In this document: piece by piece, positions 36,696-46,456 of the stretch
Position numbering within the stretch: position 1 is the stretch's first letter
Layout: each line of letters starts with the position of its first letter
Assembly: GCF_001954275.1 (NCBI RefSeq)
Contig: NZ_MBEU01000010.1
Span: forward strand, 186,001-250,000
Direction: 5' to 3'
Length of the DNA: 64,000 bases
DNA from: Mycobacterium sp. IS-836
GTDB lineage: Bacteria > Actinomycetota > Actinomycetes > Mycobacteriales > Mycobacteriaceae
The notes under the pieces: generated by a model
The model's database searches: none
What the model saw: the letters and a program-made list of their open reading frames with translations, nothing else
Told to the model about the DNA's origin: nothing
Position numbers and translations under genes: made by a program

Positions 36696-37904
36696 ATGGC
36701 GACTGCGCAGCTGGTCTTCGACCCGTTCTCGGAGGAGTTCTTCACCGACCCGTACCCGACCTACCGGCGGATGCGCGAGGAGGCGCCCGTCTACTACAGC
36801 GAGGAGCACGACTTCTACGCGCTGACCCGCCACAAGGATGTCGCCGCCGCGTTCAAGGACTTCGAAACGTATTCGTCGGCGCGCGGGATCGAGCTGTCCA
36901 TGATCAAGAAAGGCGGGGTCCCGGCGGAGAACAAGTCGATGATCTTCATGGATCCGCCGGAACATCGGCGGATGCGCAGCCTGGTCAACAAGGTATTTAC
37001 GCCACGCGCGATCACCGCGCTGAAAGACACGGTCACCGAGCTGATCGAGTACCACCTCGGGCAGGTCGACGGCAAGCAATTCGATGTGGTCGCCGACTTC
37101 TCAGCGCTTTTCCCCGTCGAAGTGATCAGCACTGTGCTCGGGGTGCCCGCCGAACACCGCCAACAGATCCGGCACTGGGTCGACGCGTCATTGCACCGCG
37201 AGCCGGGCCAGACCGAGATGAACGAAAGCAATTGGGAGGCGGTCACTTCGGTCGGGGCGTTCTACTACAACTTGATTAAGGAACGACGCAAGCAACCGCA
37301 GGACGACATGATCAGCGGCCTGATCGCCGCCGAGGTGGAACGCGACGACGGCGGCACCACGAAGCTGGATGATATCGAAATCACCGGTTTTGCAACGCTT
37401 CTGGGAGCCGCGGGTGCCGAAACGGTCACCAAGCTGGTCGGGAACGCGATCGTGCAGTTCGCTCGCAACCCCGACCAGTGGCAGAAACTGCTCGACGATC
37501 GCTCGAAGGTTCCGGCCGCGGTCGAGGAGGTGTTGCGATTCGAGGCGCCGGCACAGTACAACGTCCGCTGTTCGCTCAAAGACGTTCACCTGCATGGGAT
37601 GACGATTCCGGCGGGCAAGCCCGTATTCCTGCTGGGCGGCTCAGCCAATCGCGATCCTGAGGCCTTCAGCGATGCCGACAAATTCGACATCGAACGTGAC
37701 CGCGGCGAGGCGCAGAACCTCGGTTTCGGCTATGGCGTGCACAGTTGTCTGGGTGCCGCGCTGGCCCGTCTGGAGAGCGCGGTTGCGCTGGAGAAACTGT
37801 TGGACCTGATGCCCCGCTACGAGGTGATCTGGGAGGGCTGCAAACGAGTGAGCATGACCAACGTCGCGGGCTGGTCCAACGTTCCGGTGCGAGTTCTGCC
37901 CTGA
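36696..37904 (+). CDS. Cytochrome P450
   Basis: 402 residues. I-helix GAAGAETVTKLVG, K-helix ExxR in EEVLRFEAPAQ, heme loop FGYGVHSCLGAALARLE with the Cys ligand. Soluble bacterial P450, to be driven by a separate ferredoxin and reductase; substrate unknown. Start ATG 36696 follows GAGGAGGAG. Operator-like palindrome at its promoter. Confidence 0.93.
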   Translation: MATAQLVFDPFSEEFFTDPYPTYRRMREEAPVYYSEEHDFYALTRHKDVAAAFKDFETYSSARGIELSMIKKGGVPAENKSMIFMDPPEHRRMRSLVNKVFTPRAITALKDTVTELIEYHLGQVDGKQFDVVADFSALFPVEVISTVLGVPAEHRQQIRHWVDASLHREPGQTEMNESNWEAVTSVGAFYYNLIKERRKQPQDDMISGLIAAEVERDDGGTTKLDDIEITGFATLLGAAGAETVTKLVGNAIVQFARNPDQWQKLLDDRSKVPAAVEEVLRFEAPAQYNVRCSLKDVHLHGMTIPAGKPVFLLGGSANRDPEAFSDADKFDIERDRGEAQNLGFGYGVHSCLGAALARLESAVALEKLLDLMPRYEVIWEGCKRVSMTNVAGWSNVPVRVLP

Positions 37905-38000
37905 CCGGGCCCGCCCGCTCAGCAAATTCTCAACTGATTCTTCGGTCACGCCTCGCTCGGCTCAAGGATCCGCATAGCCTCCGTCCTCAGCATTGACTGC

Positions 38001-38471
38001 ATGACGAGTGAGCCGCTCTGCGCAAACCTGATCGAACGCTATCTGCGCACGCGCGGCAGCCGCTACTTCCGAGGCGCGCACGATGGCGAATACTTCTACG
38101 TCGCCAACACCCGTCCGCGCCGGCTCCATGTGCACCTCGAGATCGCGCCCGGGCATCACGATGTGTTGCTCATCCGGGTTGCTCCCGCATGCTTCTTCCC
38201 CGCTTCCGACCGCCCCTGGCTGACGCATCGCGCCGACACGTGGAATCGACAGGATCGCGATGTCACCGCGATCGTGCACCGCTCGTCCGATCCACAGCGC
38301 ATCGGTGTCGTCGCACGCCGTTCGCACTGGATCCGGGGCAGCGTGGCCCTCGAGGATTTCGCGACCTTCGTCGATCATGCCATCGCTGCGGCGATCGAAT
38401 TCTTCGGTGAGTTGAGTCCGATCGTCGAGCGGCCGTCGATGGCCGAGCCGCTGGTGTTGGACGCCAGCTGA
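38001..38471 (+). CDS. Small protein, possibly YbjN-like
   Basis: 156 residues: IERYLRTRGSRYFRGAHDGEYFYVANTRPRRLHVHLEIAPGHHDVLLIRV and a C-terminal helix with FVDHAIAAAIEFFGEL. The alternating pattern resembles YbjN/type III chaperone-like folds, but I do not recognise it with certainty. 96 bp after the P450; no strong ribosome site seen. Confidence 0.6.
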   Translation: MTSEPLCANLIERYLRTRGSRYFRGAHDGEYFYVANTRPRRLHVHLEIAPGHHDVLLIRVAPACFFPASDRPWLTHRADTWNRQDRDVTAIVHRSSDPQRIGVVARRSHWIRGSVALEDFATFVDHAIAAAIEFFGELSPIVERPSMAEPLVLDAS

Positions 38472-38480
38472 AGTGGCCCA

Positions 38481-39563
38481 CTAGTTCGTTGCGCCGCGCC
38501 TCTTCCCGTCGGGCCATGGCTCGCCGAACTCGGCCCGGAATGCTCCCCACGGGTCGGCGTAGCGGCCGGGCGAATTCCGGTACGCCGCCCGGCGTTTCAA
38601 CAACTGACGTGCGACCGGCGAGATAACCCGCAGTGGGTAGCGCTTCCACCCGGCGGCGGCGCGCATCTCGGCGAGCATGTCCGGCCAGGGGTGGCGCTGG
38701 AATTTCAAGGCTCCCTGAGATCGGGTGGTGTCCATCCAGTCGGTGACGTACCAGTCCTCGTCACTCTCAGGGTCCCCGGGGCGCCCGGGTGGCAAGGCAT
38801 TGACCAGTCCCCGGGTGGCGGCCAATGCCTTTCCGACGTCGCCCTGTCGGAGCAGGTGGGACTCGTCGCCTCCGATGAGCAGAATCTCACCGACAACATC
38901 GGCCGTGGTGGCGGTCGCGAACGCGAGCGCCACATCACGGACGTCGACGGTGTGAATGCGTCCGTCGGTCGGCAGCGCGCTTTCCAAGTACGGTGCATCC
39001 ATGTTCAGCGGCATGGCGTCGAGATCGACGCTCATCACGCCGGCGAGACGAAGGATCACCCACTCCAGACCCGAGTCCTGGACCAGGCGCTCGGCCTCGG
39101 CCTTGTGCGCTCCGTACACATCCGACGGCGCGACCGGGGTGTCAGCGCGGACCAGCTCCGGATGACGGTGCGGGTTGCGCGAGCCGTGCACGGCGTTGCT
39201 CGACGCCTGGATGAACCGCACCGGGCGGGGGCTGGACGCTGCGGCACGCAACAGCGCCGCGGTCGCGTCGACATTGACGCGACGAGCCAGCTCGTGATGA
39301 CGGTAGATGGAGGGCGGGATCACCGCGGCGAGGTGGATGATCACCGTTGGCGCAGCCTCGGTGACCAGACGGGCGACCTCGTCCGGGTCGGTCAGGTCTG
39401 CCCAGCTCGCCTCGGCGCCCGAGGGTAGCGATCCCGCAGCTTTGCGCTGAGCGGGAGTTCCGAGGTCCGTAGCCACCACATCATGGCCAACGGCAACTAG
39501 CCGGCGCACAGTCTGCGAGCCGACGAGCCCGAATCCCCCTGTGACAAGAACCTTTTCGGTCAT
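38481..39563 (-). CDS. NAD-dependent epimerase/dehydratase (extended SDR)
   Basis: 360 residues from ATG 39563 (GGGAGAAA upstream). Rossmann motif VLVTGGFGLVGSQTVRRL and catalytic YGAHKAEAERL (YxxxK). The substrate class is not clear: could act on a sugar nucleotide or a hydroxysteroid-like molecule. Divergent from the acyltransferase across 148 bp, in which TGACAT (39599) and ATGTCA (39627) form a loose inverted repeat. Confidence 0.83.
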   Translation of the reverse strand: MTEKVLVTGGFGLVGSQTVRRLVAVGHDVVATDLGTPAQRKAAGSLPSGAEASWADLTDPDEVARLVTEAAPTVIIHLAAVIPPSIYRHHELARRVNVDATAALLRAAASSPRPVRFIQASSNAVHGSRNPHRHPELVRADTPVAPSDVYGAHKAEAERLVQDSGLEWVILRLAGVMSVDLDAMPLNMDAPYLESALPTDGRIHTVDVRDVALAFATATTADVVGEILLIGGDESHLLRQGDVGKALAATRGLVNALPPGRPGDPESDEDWYVTDWMDTTRSQGALKFQRHPWPDMLAEMRAAAGWKRYPLRVISPVARQLLKRRAAYRNSPGRYADPWGAFRAEFGEPWPDGKRRGATN

Positions 39564-39711
39564 TTTCTCCCGTGCGCGCCAGGGCCAGCAAACGGATATG
39601 ACATTCTCCAAAATCGAGAGTAGCATATGTCAGAACCGCGCTGAGGTTTGGGACCGCCATCGCGCTGGCAATAGCAAATAGCACACGACCGGCGGAACTT
39701 GAGGGCGAACC

Positions 39712-40527
39712 ATGAAGGGCAGCAACGGCGCGGCGGCGGACAACCGCGAGACCGCCAAGTGGGATCCGGCCTTCACCGAGCAGGTCTCCAACGCCATCGG
39801 TCCGTGGATCAAGCGGTGGTATCGCGCCGAGGTGCGAAACATCGACAACGTCCCGTCGACCGGCGGCGCGCTCGTCGTGTCGAATCACTCCGGCGGCATG
39901 TTCACTCCCGACGTGTTGATCTTCTCGCCGGCCTTCTACGAGAGGTTCGGCTACGACCGCCCCGTCTACACCCTGGGCCATTACGGGCTGTTCATGGGTC
40001 CGCTGGACGGGTGGCTGCGCCGCCTCGGGGTCATCGAGGCGAGCCGCGAAAACGCGGCCGCCGCTTTGCATTCGGGTGCGGTGGTGCTGGTCTTCCCGGG
40101 CGGCGACTACGACTCCTACCGGTCCACCTTCAGCGCGAACACCATCGACTTCGACGGTCGCACCGGCTACGTCAGGACGGCGATCGAAGCCGGGGTGCCG
40201 ATCGTGCCCACCGTGTCCATCGGCGCCCAGGAGACGCAGTTGTTCCTGACCCGCGGCAACTGGCTGGCGCGCACGCTGCGACTGACGAAGGCCCGGATCA
40301 ACATATTGCCGATCAGCGTCGGTTTCCCGTTCGGCCTGAGCGTGATCTTCCCGCCCAATCTGCCGCTGCCGGCCAAGATCGTGACGGAGGTCCTCGAGCC
40401 GATCGACATCGCCGACCGCTTCGGCGACGATCCCGACATCGACGAGGTCGACGCGCATGTGCGAGCCGTGATGGAGGCCGCGCTCAAGCGTCTGGCCGAC
40501 GAGCGCCGGTTCCCCATTCTGGGCTGA
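39712..40527 (+). CDS. LPLAT-family acyltransferase
   Basis: 271 residues of the MGAT-like lysophospholipid acyltransferase group: VVSNHSGGMFTPDVLIF holds the catalytic His, LVFPGGDYDSYRST the acyl-acceptor loop. It likely adds an acyl chain to a glycerolipid. Followed after 24 bp by a WS/DGAT, so this pair probably works in triacylglycerol or wax-ester synthesis. Confidence 0.85.
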   Translation: MKGSNGAAADNRETAKWDPAFTEQVSNAIGPWIKRWYRAEVRNIDNVPSTGGALVVSNHSGGMFTPDVLIFSPAFYERFGYDRPVYTLGHYGLFMGPLDGWLRRLGVIEASRENAAAALHSGAVVLVFPGGDYDSYRSTFSANTIDFDGRTGYVRTAIEAGVPIVPTVSIGAQETQLFLTRGNWLARTLRLTKARINILPISVGFPFGLSVIFPPNLPLPAKIVTEVLEPIDIADRFGDDPDIDEVDAHVRAVMEAALKRLADERRFPILG

Positions 40528-40551
40528 CGCGTCGGCGGGGCGAGGTGGCGT

Positions 40552-41937
40552 GTGAAGAGGCTCAACGGCATGGACGCCATGCTGCTGTACAGCGAGACGC
40601 CGAATCTGCACACGCACACGCTGAAAGTCGCGGTCCTCGACCCCTCCAGCTGCGACTCTGACTTCGGCTTCGAGGCGTTCCGGCACCACGTGCGCCGACG
40701 GCTGCATCTGCTAGAACCGTTGCGCTACAAGCTCGTCGACATTCCCTGGCGACTGCATCACCCGATGTGGCTGGAGAACTGCGAGGTCGACCTGGACTAC
40801 CACCTGCGGCGGGTGCGGGTGCCCGCGCCGGGCGGCCGCCGGGAGCTCGACGGCGTCATCGGCGAGGTGGCCTCCACGCCGCTGGATCGCGGCCGCCCAC
40901 TGTGGGAGTTTCATTTCGCCGAGGGCCTGACCGGCGGCCGATTCGCGCTGATCGGCAAGATCCACCACGCGCTGGCCGACGGCGTCGCCTCCGTCAACCT
41001 GCTGGCGCGCGCGATGGATCTCGAGGACGGGCCGACCGACGAGCGGGACGACGACGAATCCTGCGTCACCCCGTCGACATCCGACCTGCTGCGCGCCGCC
41101 GGACGCGACCACGCGCGGCAGGCCGCCAAGCTGCCGGGCCTGGTCAAAGACGCGGCCGTGGGGTTGTCACGGGTCCGCCGCCGGTCCCGGCAGCGCGGAA
41201 AACACCCCGACCTGGCCGACCCGTTCGACGCACCGCCGACCTTCCTCAACCACGTCGTGTCACCGCGGCGGCAATTCGCCAGTGCGACGCTGCCGCTGCC
41301 CGACGTCAAGGCGACCGCCAAGGCGTTGGGCATCACGATGAACGACATGGTGCTGGCGACCGCGGCCGGGGGCCTTCGGAAGCTGTTGTTGACCTACGAC
41401 GGAGCGGCCGACCGGCCCATCATCGCGTCGGTGCCCACCGCCACCGACAAGTCCGACCGGATCACGGGCAACGAGATCAGCGGCCTGATGGTTTCACTGC
41501 CCGTGCACATCGCCGACGCGGCCGAACGGGCGCGGCTGGTCGCGCTGGCGACCCGAATCGCCAAGGAAGACCACGAAATTCTGGGCCCCCGACTCTACGA
41601 GCGGATGATGACCTACCTGCCGACCGCGCTGGCCCCGGCCGCGTTTCGCTGGCTGGCGCAGCGGGAGGCGCCGAACAAGGTGATGAACGTCGCGGTGTCC
41701 AGCGTCGTGGGCCCGCGCGAGCGTGGCCACTTCGGCGGCGCCACGGTCAGCGAGATCTACTCGACCGGCGTGCTGTCGCCGGGCGCGCCGGTCAACATCA
41801 CCGTGTGGAGCTACGTCGACCAGCTCGGCATTGCGGTGCTCACCGACGACCGGACGTTCAACGACCCGCACGAAGCGACCGACGCGCTCACCGCGGCCTT
41901 CCGCGAATTACGTTGCGCGGCTGGGATTTCCCGCTAA
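40552..41937 (+). CDS. Wax ester synthase / diacylglycerol acyltransferase (WS/DGAT, Tgs-like)
   Basis: 461 residues starting at GTG 40552 ([20 protein letters not shown]). The catalytic HHxxxDG motif is present as [13 protein letters not shown], and the ND motif as ITMNDMVLA. Makes storage triacylglycerol or wax esters from acyl-CoA. Its stop shares 4 bp with the convergent purQ stop (41934-41937). Confidence 0.92.
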   Translation: MKRLNGMDAMLLYSETPNLHTHTLKVAVLDPSSCDSDFGFEAFRHHVRRRLHLLEPLRYKLVDIPWRLHHPMWLENCEVDLDYHLRRVRVPAPGGRRELDGVIGEVASTPLDRGRPLWEFHFAEGLTGGRFALIGKIHHALADGVASVNLLARAMDLEDGPTDERDDDESCVTPSTSDLLRAAGRDHARQAAKLPGLVKDAAVGLSRVRRRSRQRGKHPDLADPFDAPPTFLNHVVSPRRQFASATLPLPDVKATAKALGITMNDMVLATAAGGLRKLLLTYDGAADRPIIASVPTATDKSDRITGNEISGLMVSLPVHIADAAERARLVALATRIAKEDHEILGPRLYERMMTYLPTALAPAAFRWLAQREAPNKVMNVAVSSVVGPRERGHFGGATVSEIYSTGVLSPGAPVNITVWSYVDQLGIAVLTDDRTFNDPHEATDALTAAFRELRCAAGISR

Positions 41938-42608
41938 GCGGCGAGCACGGCGTCCAGCGCCGAATAAAACAGGCCCAGGCCATCGTCGGACGGTCCCGTC
42001 AGCGCCTCGATGGCGTGCTCGGGATGCGGCATCAGGCCGACGACGCGGCCGTTGGCCGAGCTGATGCCGGCGATGTCATGCAGCGAGCCGTTGGGGTTGT
42101 CGTGGTAGCGAAACACCACCCGGCCCTCACCCTCCAGCTCGTCGAGCACGGCCGCGGGTGCGACGTAACGGCCCTCGCCGGACTTCAGCGGCACCAGCAG
42201 ATCGGCGTCGGGCTCGAAGCGCGACGTCCACGCCGTCGCGGTCGACGCCACCCGCAGCCACACGTCGCGGCAGACGAAGTGCAGACCCGCGTTGCGGGTG
42301 AGCGCGCCGGGCAGCAGCCCGGCCTCGCAGAGGACCTGAAAACCGTTGCAGATTCCCAACACCGGCATACCGCGCCGTGCGGCATCGACCACTTCCGCCA
42401 TCACCGGGGCGAATCTGGCGATGGCGCCGGCCCGCAGGTAGTCGCCGTAGGAAAATCCGCCCGGGACCACCACGGCGTCGACTCCCTTGAGGTCGGCGTC
42501 GGCATGCCACAGGCCGACCGCCTCGGCGCCGACACGGCGCGCGGCCCGCGCCGCGTCCACGTCGTCGAGTGTCCCGGGAAAGGTGATGACGCCGATTCGT
42601 GCCGTCAC
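41934..42608 (-). CDS. purQ: FGAM synthase glutaminase subunit PurQ
   Basis: 224 residues, class I glutamine amidotransferase: oxyanion/Cys in [10 protein letters not shown] and the His-Glu in [10 protein letters not shown]. Provides ammonia to PurL. Its GTG start overlaps the purS stop (GTGA, 42605-42608). Confidence 0.96.
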   Translation of the reverse strand: MTARIGVITFPGTLDDVDAARAARRVGAEAVGLWHADADLKGVDAVVVPGGFSYGDYLRAGAIARFAPVMAEVVDAARRGMPVLGICNGFQVLCEAGLLPGALTRNAGLHFVCRDVWLRVASTATAWTSRFEPDADLLVPLKSGEGRYVAPAAVLDELEGEGRVVFRYHDNPNGSLHDIAGISSANGRVVGLMPHPEHAIEALTGPSDDGLGLFYSALDAVLAA

Positions 42609-42844
42609 AGCGCTTCCCGGCTTATCGTCCAGTCCTCGATCACGGTGTTCGCCAACAGTGATTCCGCGATTTCGGCGAGCACCGCGTCATCGATGGAGTC
42701 GTCGACTTCGAGCTCAAACCTCTTGCCCTGGCGGACATTTGAGACGCCGCCGTGGCCGAGCCGGCCCAGCGCGCCGACAATCGCCTGACCCTGCGGGTCG
42801 AGAATCTCCGCTTTGGGCATCACATGCACGACCACCCGAGCCAC
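42605..42844 (-). CDS. purS: FGAM synthase subunit PurS
   Basis: 79 residues: [27 protein letters not shown] is diagnostic of PurS. It forms a dimer that brings PurQ and PurL together. GTG start with GAGGAGGAG upstream. First gene of the purS-purQ unit. Confidence 0.96.
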   Translation of the reverse strand: MARVVVHVMPKAEILDPQGQAIVGALGRLGHGGVSNVRQGKRFELEVDDSIDDAVLAEIAESLLANTVIEDWTISREAL

Positions 42845-42906
42845 CGGCGCTCCTCCTCAGATCTTGCTCGGCGCTAACTCTACCGGCGAGGAGTGCCGCA
42901 AGCGGG

Positions 42907-43587
42907 TCACGGGCACGAAGCGATGTACGCCTCGCACAGGGGCGCGGTCATGGCGTCCAGCACCGGATCGTCTGCCATCGAGGGCCAGGGTACCTCCGGC
43001 GGTCCCGATGACCACAGCGTGAGCTCGGTGATCGTGCTGCTCGCGACGTGTGCGACCAGGTAGGTGTGCATGATCACTGGCCCGCTGATGACCGCGGCCA
43101 TCCGGTTCGGCTGGTCGGTGGTGATCGATGGCGACTCCTGCGGCGCCGCCTGCTGGCAGCCCCGCAGGGCGGCGACGGCATTGCTGAACACCCCGGCCGC
43201 GGCCGAACCGCCGCGCGCCGTGTCACCGCGCCAGTGCAGGACCTGCGCCTGCAACTGCCACTGCCCGTCCGGGTGCACGACAGTCGCCCGGGCCGCCACC
43301 GCCGAATCGCGCGGGTCCTGCGGTGCCGCCGGCGCCGCGCACAGGGTCTCGAAGCGGAAGCGCGGCCCGGCCCCGGTCGCCGGTGTTGCCAGTCCGGCCA
43401 GCGCGGGCCAGTTGTACACCGAATTGAGCGGAGTGGCGCGCTGCGGGATCCACGCACTGTCCGGGATCTGGTCGCACACCGTCGGGCACGTCTGGGGCTC
43501 GGCGTGTGCCGGTACCACGACGACAAGGGCCACCGCGAGGCCACCGGCCACCAGCATCGTCGCCAGGATCACCCGCATCGGTATCAC
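42907..43587 (-). CDS. Secreted protein of unknown function
   Basis: 226 residues with a signal peptide ending near VPAHA-EPQTC. The mature protein has several Cys (TCPTVCDQ, ETLCAAP, LRGCQQA, PLCEAYIASCP), probably disulfide-linked outside the cell. No known domain recognised. GTG 43587 or ATG 43578 as start. It lies 62 bp upstream of purS on the same strand. Confidence 0.75.
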   Translation of the reverse strand: MIPMRVILATMLVAGGLAVALVVVVPAHAEPQTCPTVCDQIPDSAWIPQRATPLNSVYNWPALAGLATPATGAGPRFRFETLCAAPAAPQDPRDSAVAARATVVHPDGQWQLQAQVLHWRGDTARGGSAAAGVFSNAVAALRGCQQAAPQESPSITTDQPNRMAAVISGPVIMHTYLVAHVASSTITELTLWSSGPPEVPWPSMADDPVLDAMTAPLCEAYIASCP

Positions 43588-43611
43588 CCCCGTCAGGGCA
43601 CAATCGTAAAC

Positions 43612-44250
43612 ATGCTACTGACGCATTTCGGTCATTCCTGCTTACTTGCCGAGTTCGATCAAACCCGCGTGCTGTTCGATCCCGGCAGTTTCGCGCACGG
43701 TTTCGAGGGCATCACCGGGCTGGCCGCCATCCTGATCACCCACCAGCATCCCGACCACGTCGATATCGCCCGGCTGCCGTCGCTGCTCGAGGGCAACCCG
43801 GACGCCGCGCTGTATGCCGATCCGCAGACCACCGCCCAGCTCGGCGAGCCGTGCCAAGCGGTGCACGTCGGCGACGAGCTGCGAATCGGTGAGCTGACCG
43901 TCCGGGCCGTCGGTGGCCGCCACGCGGTGATCCACCCGGAAATCCCTGTGGTAGAGAACATTTCGTATCTGGTCGGCGACGCGGACCATCCCGCACGGTT
44001 CATGCATCCCGGCGACGCGCTGGTCGTGCCCGACGAGCCGGTGGACGTTCTGGCAGCTCCTGCGGCCGCGCCCTGGATGAAGATCTCCGAGGCCGTCGAA
44101 TACCTGCGTGCGGTGGCGCCGGCCCGCGCGGTGCCCATTCACCAGGGGATCATCGCCCCGGACGCGAGGGGCATCTACTACGGCCGACTCACCGAGATGA
44201 CCGACACGGACTTTCAGGTGCTGCCCGAAGAAAGCGGGGTCACCTTCTAA
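43612..44250 (+). CDS. Metallo-beta-lactamase-fold hydrolase
   Basis: 212 residues. MLLTHFGHSCLLAEF and metal motif THQHPDHVDI (HxHxDH), with late His in VPIHQGII. Similar to UlaG/UPF0173-type hydrolases; substrate unknown. Divergent from the secreted protein, 24 bp between starts. Corresponds to Rv0786c. Confidence 0.86.
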   Translation: MLLTHFGHSCLLAEFDQTRVLFDPGSFAHGFEGITGLAAILITHQHPDHVDIARLPSLLEGNPDAALYADPQTTAQLGEPCQAVHVGDELRIGELTVRAVGGRHAVIHPEIPVVENISYLVGDADHPARFMHPGDALVVPDEPVDVLAAPAAAPWMKISEAVEYLRAVAPARAVPIHQGIIAPDARGIYYGRLTEMTDTDFQVLPEESGVTF

Positions 44251-44266
44251 CCGCGAGCAGACGCAA

Positions 44267-45922
44267 CTAGGTGATGTCGTCGGCGGCGCCGCGGCCGGCG
44301 GCCCGGCCGGAGAATATGCAGCCGCCTAGAAACGTGCCCTCGAGGGCCCGGTAGCCGTGCACGCCGCCGCCGCCGAAGCCGGCCACTTCGCCGGCCGCGT
44401 ACAGCCCGGGCAGCGGCGCGCCGTCGGCCTTGAGCACCCGCGCGGCCAGGTCAGTCTCGATGCCGCCCAGCGTCTTTCGAGTCAGGATGTGCAGTTTGAC
44501 CGCGATCAGCGGCCCGGCCTTCGGATCGGTCAACCGGTGTGGCGCCACCACTCGCCCCAGCCGGTCGCCCAGGTAGCCACGCGCGGCGCGGATCGCGGTG
44601 ATCTGGCCGTCTTTGCTGAATCTATTGGCCACCTCGCGATCGCGGGCGGTCACCTCGGCTTCCACCGTCACGTAGTCGAGCGGGACCACGTCGGGCAGCT
44701 TGTTCATCCCGGTCACCAACTCGCGCAACGAGTTTGCGCTGACGAAGTCCACGCCTCGGTCGACGAAGGCCTGCACCGGCCGGGGCGCGCCGGAGCTGGC
44801 CCGGTTGCGCAGCAGCTCCCTTACGCTCCGCCCGGTGAGGTCGGGGTTCTGCTCCTGGCCGGACAGCGCGAATTCCTTCTCAATGATCTTGGCGTTCAAC
44901 ACAAACCAGGTGTAGTCGTATCCGGACTTGGTGATGTACTCCAGCGTGCCGAGGGTGTCGAACCCGGGATACAGCGGAACCGGCAGCCGCTTGCCCGACG
45001 CGTCCAGCCACAGTGGAGATGGGCCGGGGATGATCCGGATGCCGTGCAGCGGCCAGATCGGGTCGTAATTGGTGATGCCCTCGGTGTAGTGCCACATCCG
45101 GTCGGGGTTGATCACCCGCGCGCCGGCCTGCTGCGAAATTCCGATCATCCTGCCGTCCACGTGGGCCGGCACCCCGCTCAGCAGTTGCCCGGGGACGCGA
45201 CCCATCCGCTTGGGCCAGTTCTTGCGCACCAGATCGTGGTTTCCTCCGATGCCGCCGCTGGCCACGATCACCGCCGACGCACGGAACTCGAATTGCCTCA
45301 TAGCTTTTCGGGACGAAGGCACCCCGCGGGGCTCAGGTGATGGCTCGAGCACGGTGCCGCGGACACCGGTCACCGCGCCGCCCTCGACGATCAGCTCGTC
45401 TACCTGGTGTCGGTGAGCGAAGCGCACCGTCGAGCGATCCCGCAGCCGGCGCGCGAAGATCTCGACCAAGGCGGGCCCGGTGCCCCACGTGATGTGAAAG
45501 CGGGGCACCGAATTGCCGTGCCCCTGTGCGCCGTAGCCGCCGCGCTCGGCCCAGCCCACCAACGGAAAGACCTTCAGGCCCCGGTCGCGCAGCCAGCTGC
45601 GTTTCTCGCCGGCCGCGAAATCGACGTAGGCATGCGCCCACTGGCGCGGCCAGTAGTCCTCTTCACGATCGAACGCCGCCGTCCCCAGCCAGTCCTGCAA
45701 CGCGAGCTCGTGGCTGTCGCGGATGCCCAGCCGCCGCTGCTCTGGGCTGTCCACGAAAAACAGGCCGCCGAACGACCAGAAGGCCTGCCCACCCACGTTG
45801 GCACTGTTCTCCTGGTCGACGATCAGCACCCGCAAGCCGCGATCCACCAGTTCGCAGGCGGCGACCAGGCCCGCCAAGCCCGCCCCGACAACGATCGCAT
45901 CCGCCGCGAAAGCATCGCTCAT
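44267..45922 (-). CDS. FAD-binding dehydrogenase (fumarate reductase / KstD-like)
   Basis: 551 residues. N-terminal dinucleotide motif VVGAGLAGLVAACELVDRG, middle SAVIVASGGIGGNHDL, C-terminal GLYAAGEVAGFGGGGVHG. Flavoproteins of this group include 3-ketosteroid delta-1-dehydrogenases. Ortholog Rv0785; substrate unproven. The 156-bp region upstream (45923-46078) holds one copy of a 24-bp direct repeat shared with the 3' end of the DUF2334 gene. Confidence 0.86.
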   Translation of the reverse strand: MSDAFAADAIVVGAGLAGLVAACELVDRGLRVLIVDQENSANVGGQAFWSFGGLFFVDSPEQRRLGIRDSHELALQDWLGTAAFDREEDYWPRQWAHAYVDFAAGEKRSWLRDRGLKVFPLVGWAERGGYGAQGHGNSVPRFHITWGTGPALVEIFARRLRDRSTVRFAHRHQVDELIVEGGAVTGVRGTVLEPSPEPRGVPSSRKAMRQFEFRASAVIVASGGIGGNHDLVRKNWPKRMGRVPGQLLSGVPAHVDGRMIGISQQAGARVINPDRMWHYTEGITNYDPIWPLHGIRIIPGPSPLWLDASGKRLPVPLYPGFDTLGTLEYITKSGYDYTWFVLNAKIIEKEFALSGQEQNPDLTGRSVRELLRNRASSGAPRPVQAFVDRGVDFVSANSLRELVTGMNKLPDVVPLDYVTVEAEVTARDREVANRFSKDGQITAIRAARGYLGDRLGRVVAPHRLTDPKAGPLIAVKLHILTRKTLGGIETDLAARVLKADGAPLPGLYAAGEVAGFGGGGVHGYRALEGTFLGGCIFSGRAAGRGAADDIT

Positions 45923-45961
45923 GTCGCAACAGGGTAGTGCCCCGCGCCGGCCGATTAAGCG

Positions 45962-45985
45962 GACGGCTTGGTCACGCGGCGTCGA
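45962..45985. repeat. 24-bp direct repeat, copy 1
   Basis: Identical at 23 of 24 positions to 47026-47049. Copy 2 is the native 3' end of the DUF2334 gene and copy 1 is a displaced piece of it. The pair brackets the HxlR and CMD genes. Confidence 0.85.
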
Positions 45986-46078
45986 TGTCGCGACGGAGCA
46001 ACAAGGTCATCGGCGGAGCCCCTGTGGCCCAACGGGATACGCTTCGCCGAGTGCTCGGTCGAGCCCGAACCGATCTCT

Positions 46079-46429
46079 TCAGCGAGTTTCCTCGGCCCAC
46101 TGGCGAGCCCACTGATCGAGCGGGTCGAGGGCCACGCCCAACTGTCGCCCGATCGGAGTCAATTGATAATGCCCCTCGTCGGATCTGGCGATCAGTCCGG
46201 CCGCGGCGAGTTCGCCGAGCCGATCGTAAAGAACGCTCGGTGACATGCCGTCGCAGCGGCTACGGAGCGCACGAGCCCCCAACGGGCCGTCTCGCAGCTC
46301 CCACAGAACCCGTAGCGACCAGCGGCGGCCGAGAAGGTCGAGGGCGGCCATGAGTGGCCGTCCGCTATCGGAGCCGCGAACCGGTTGGCCCGGACGCGGG
46401 AGCTGTTGACGTTTCGGTTTCCGTAACAT
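46079..46429 (-). CDS. HxlR-family winged-helix regulator
   Basis: 116 residues from ATG 46429; ATG 46444 (MTSQR...) would extend it 5 residues and overlap the divergent gene. Winged helix typical of HxlR: ALDLLGRRWSLRVLWELRDGPLGARALRSRCDGMSPSVLYDRLGELAAAGLI. Many HxlR proteins sense electrophiles or aldehydes through a Cys; here the only Cys is in RSRCDGM, at the recognition helix. Absent at this position in M. tuberculosis, as I recall. Confidence 0.86.
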   Translation of the reverse strand: MLRKPKRQQLPRPGQPVRGSDSGRPLMAALDLLGRRWSLRVLWELRDGPLGARALRSRCDGMSPSVLYDRLGELAAAGLIARSDEGHYQLTPIGRQLGVALDPLDQWARQWAEETR

Positions 46430-46456
46430 ACGCTGCGAGGTCATGGTTACGGAAAC
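46417..46456. promoter_or_regulatory. Inverted repeat spanning the divergent HxlR and CMD starts
   Basis: GTTTCCGTAAC (46417-46427) and GTTACGGAAAC (46446-46456) form perfect 11-bp arms with an 18-nt spacer. Each arm lies directly at the first codons of one of the two genes, so a bound HxlR dimer would cover both starts. Confidence 0.65.

Noticed and set aside
39599..39632. TGACAT...ATGTCA inverted repeat between the epimerase and acyltransferase genes
   Set aside because: Arms are only 6 bp with a 22-nt spacer and no second copy was seen; too weak to list as an operator.
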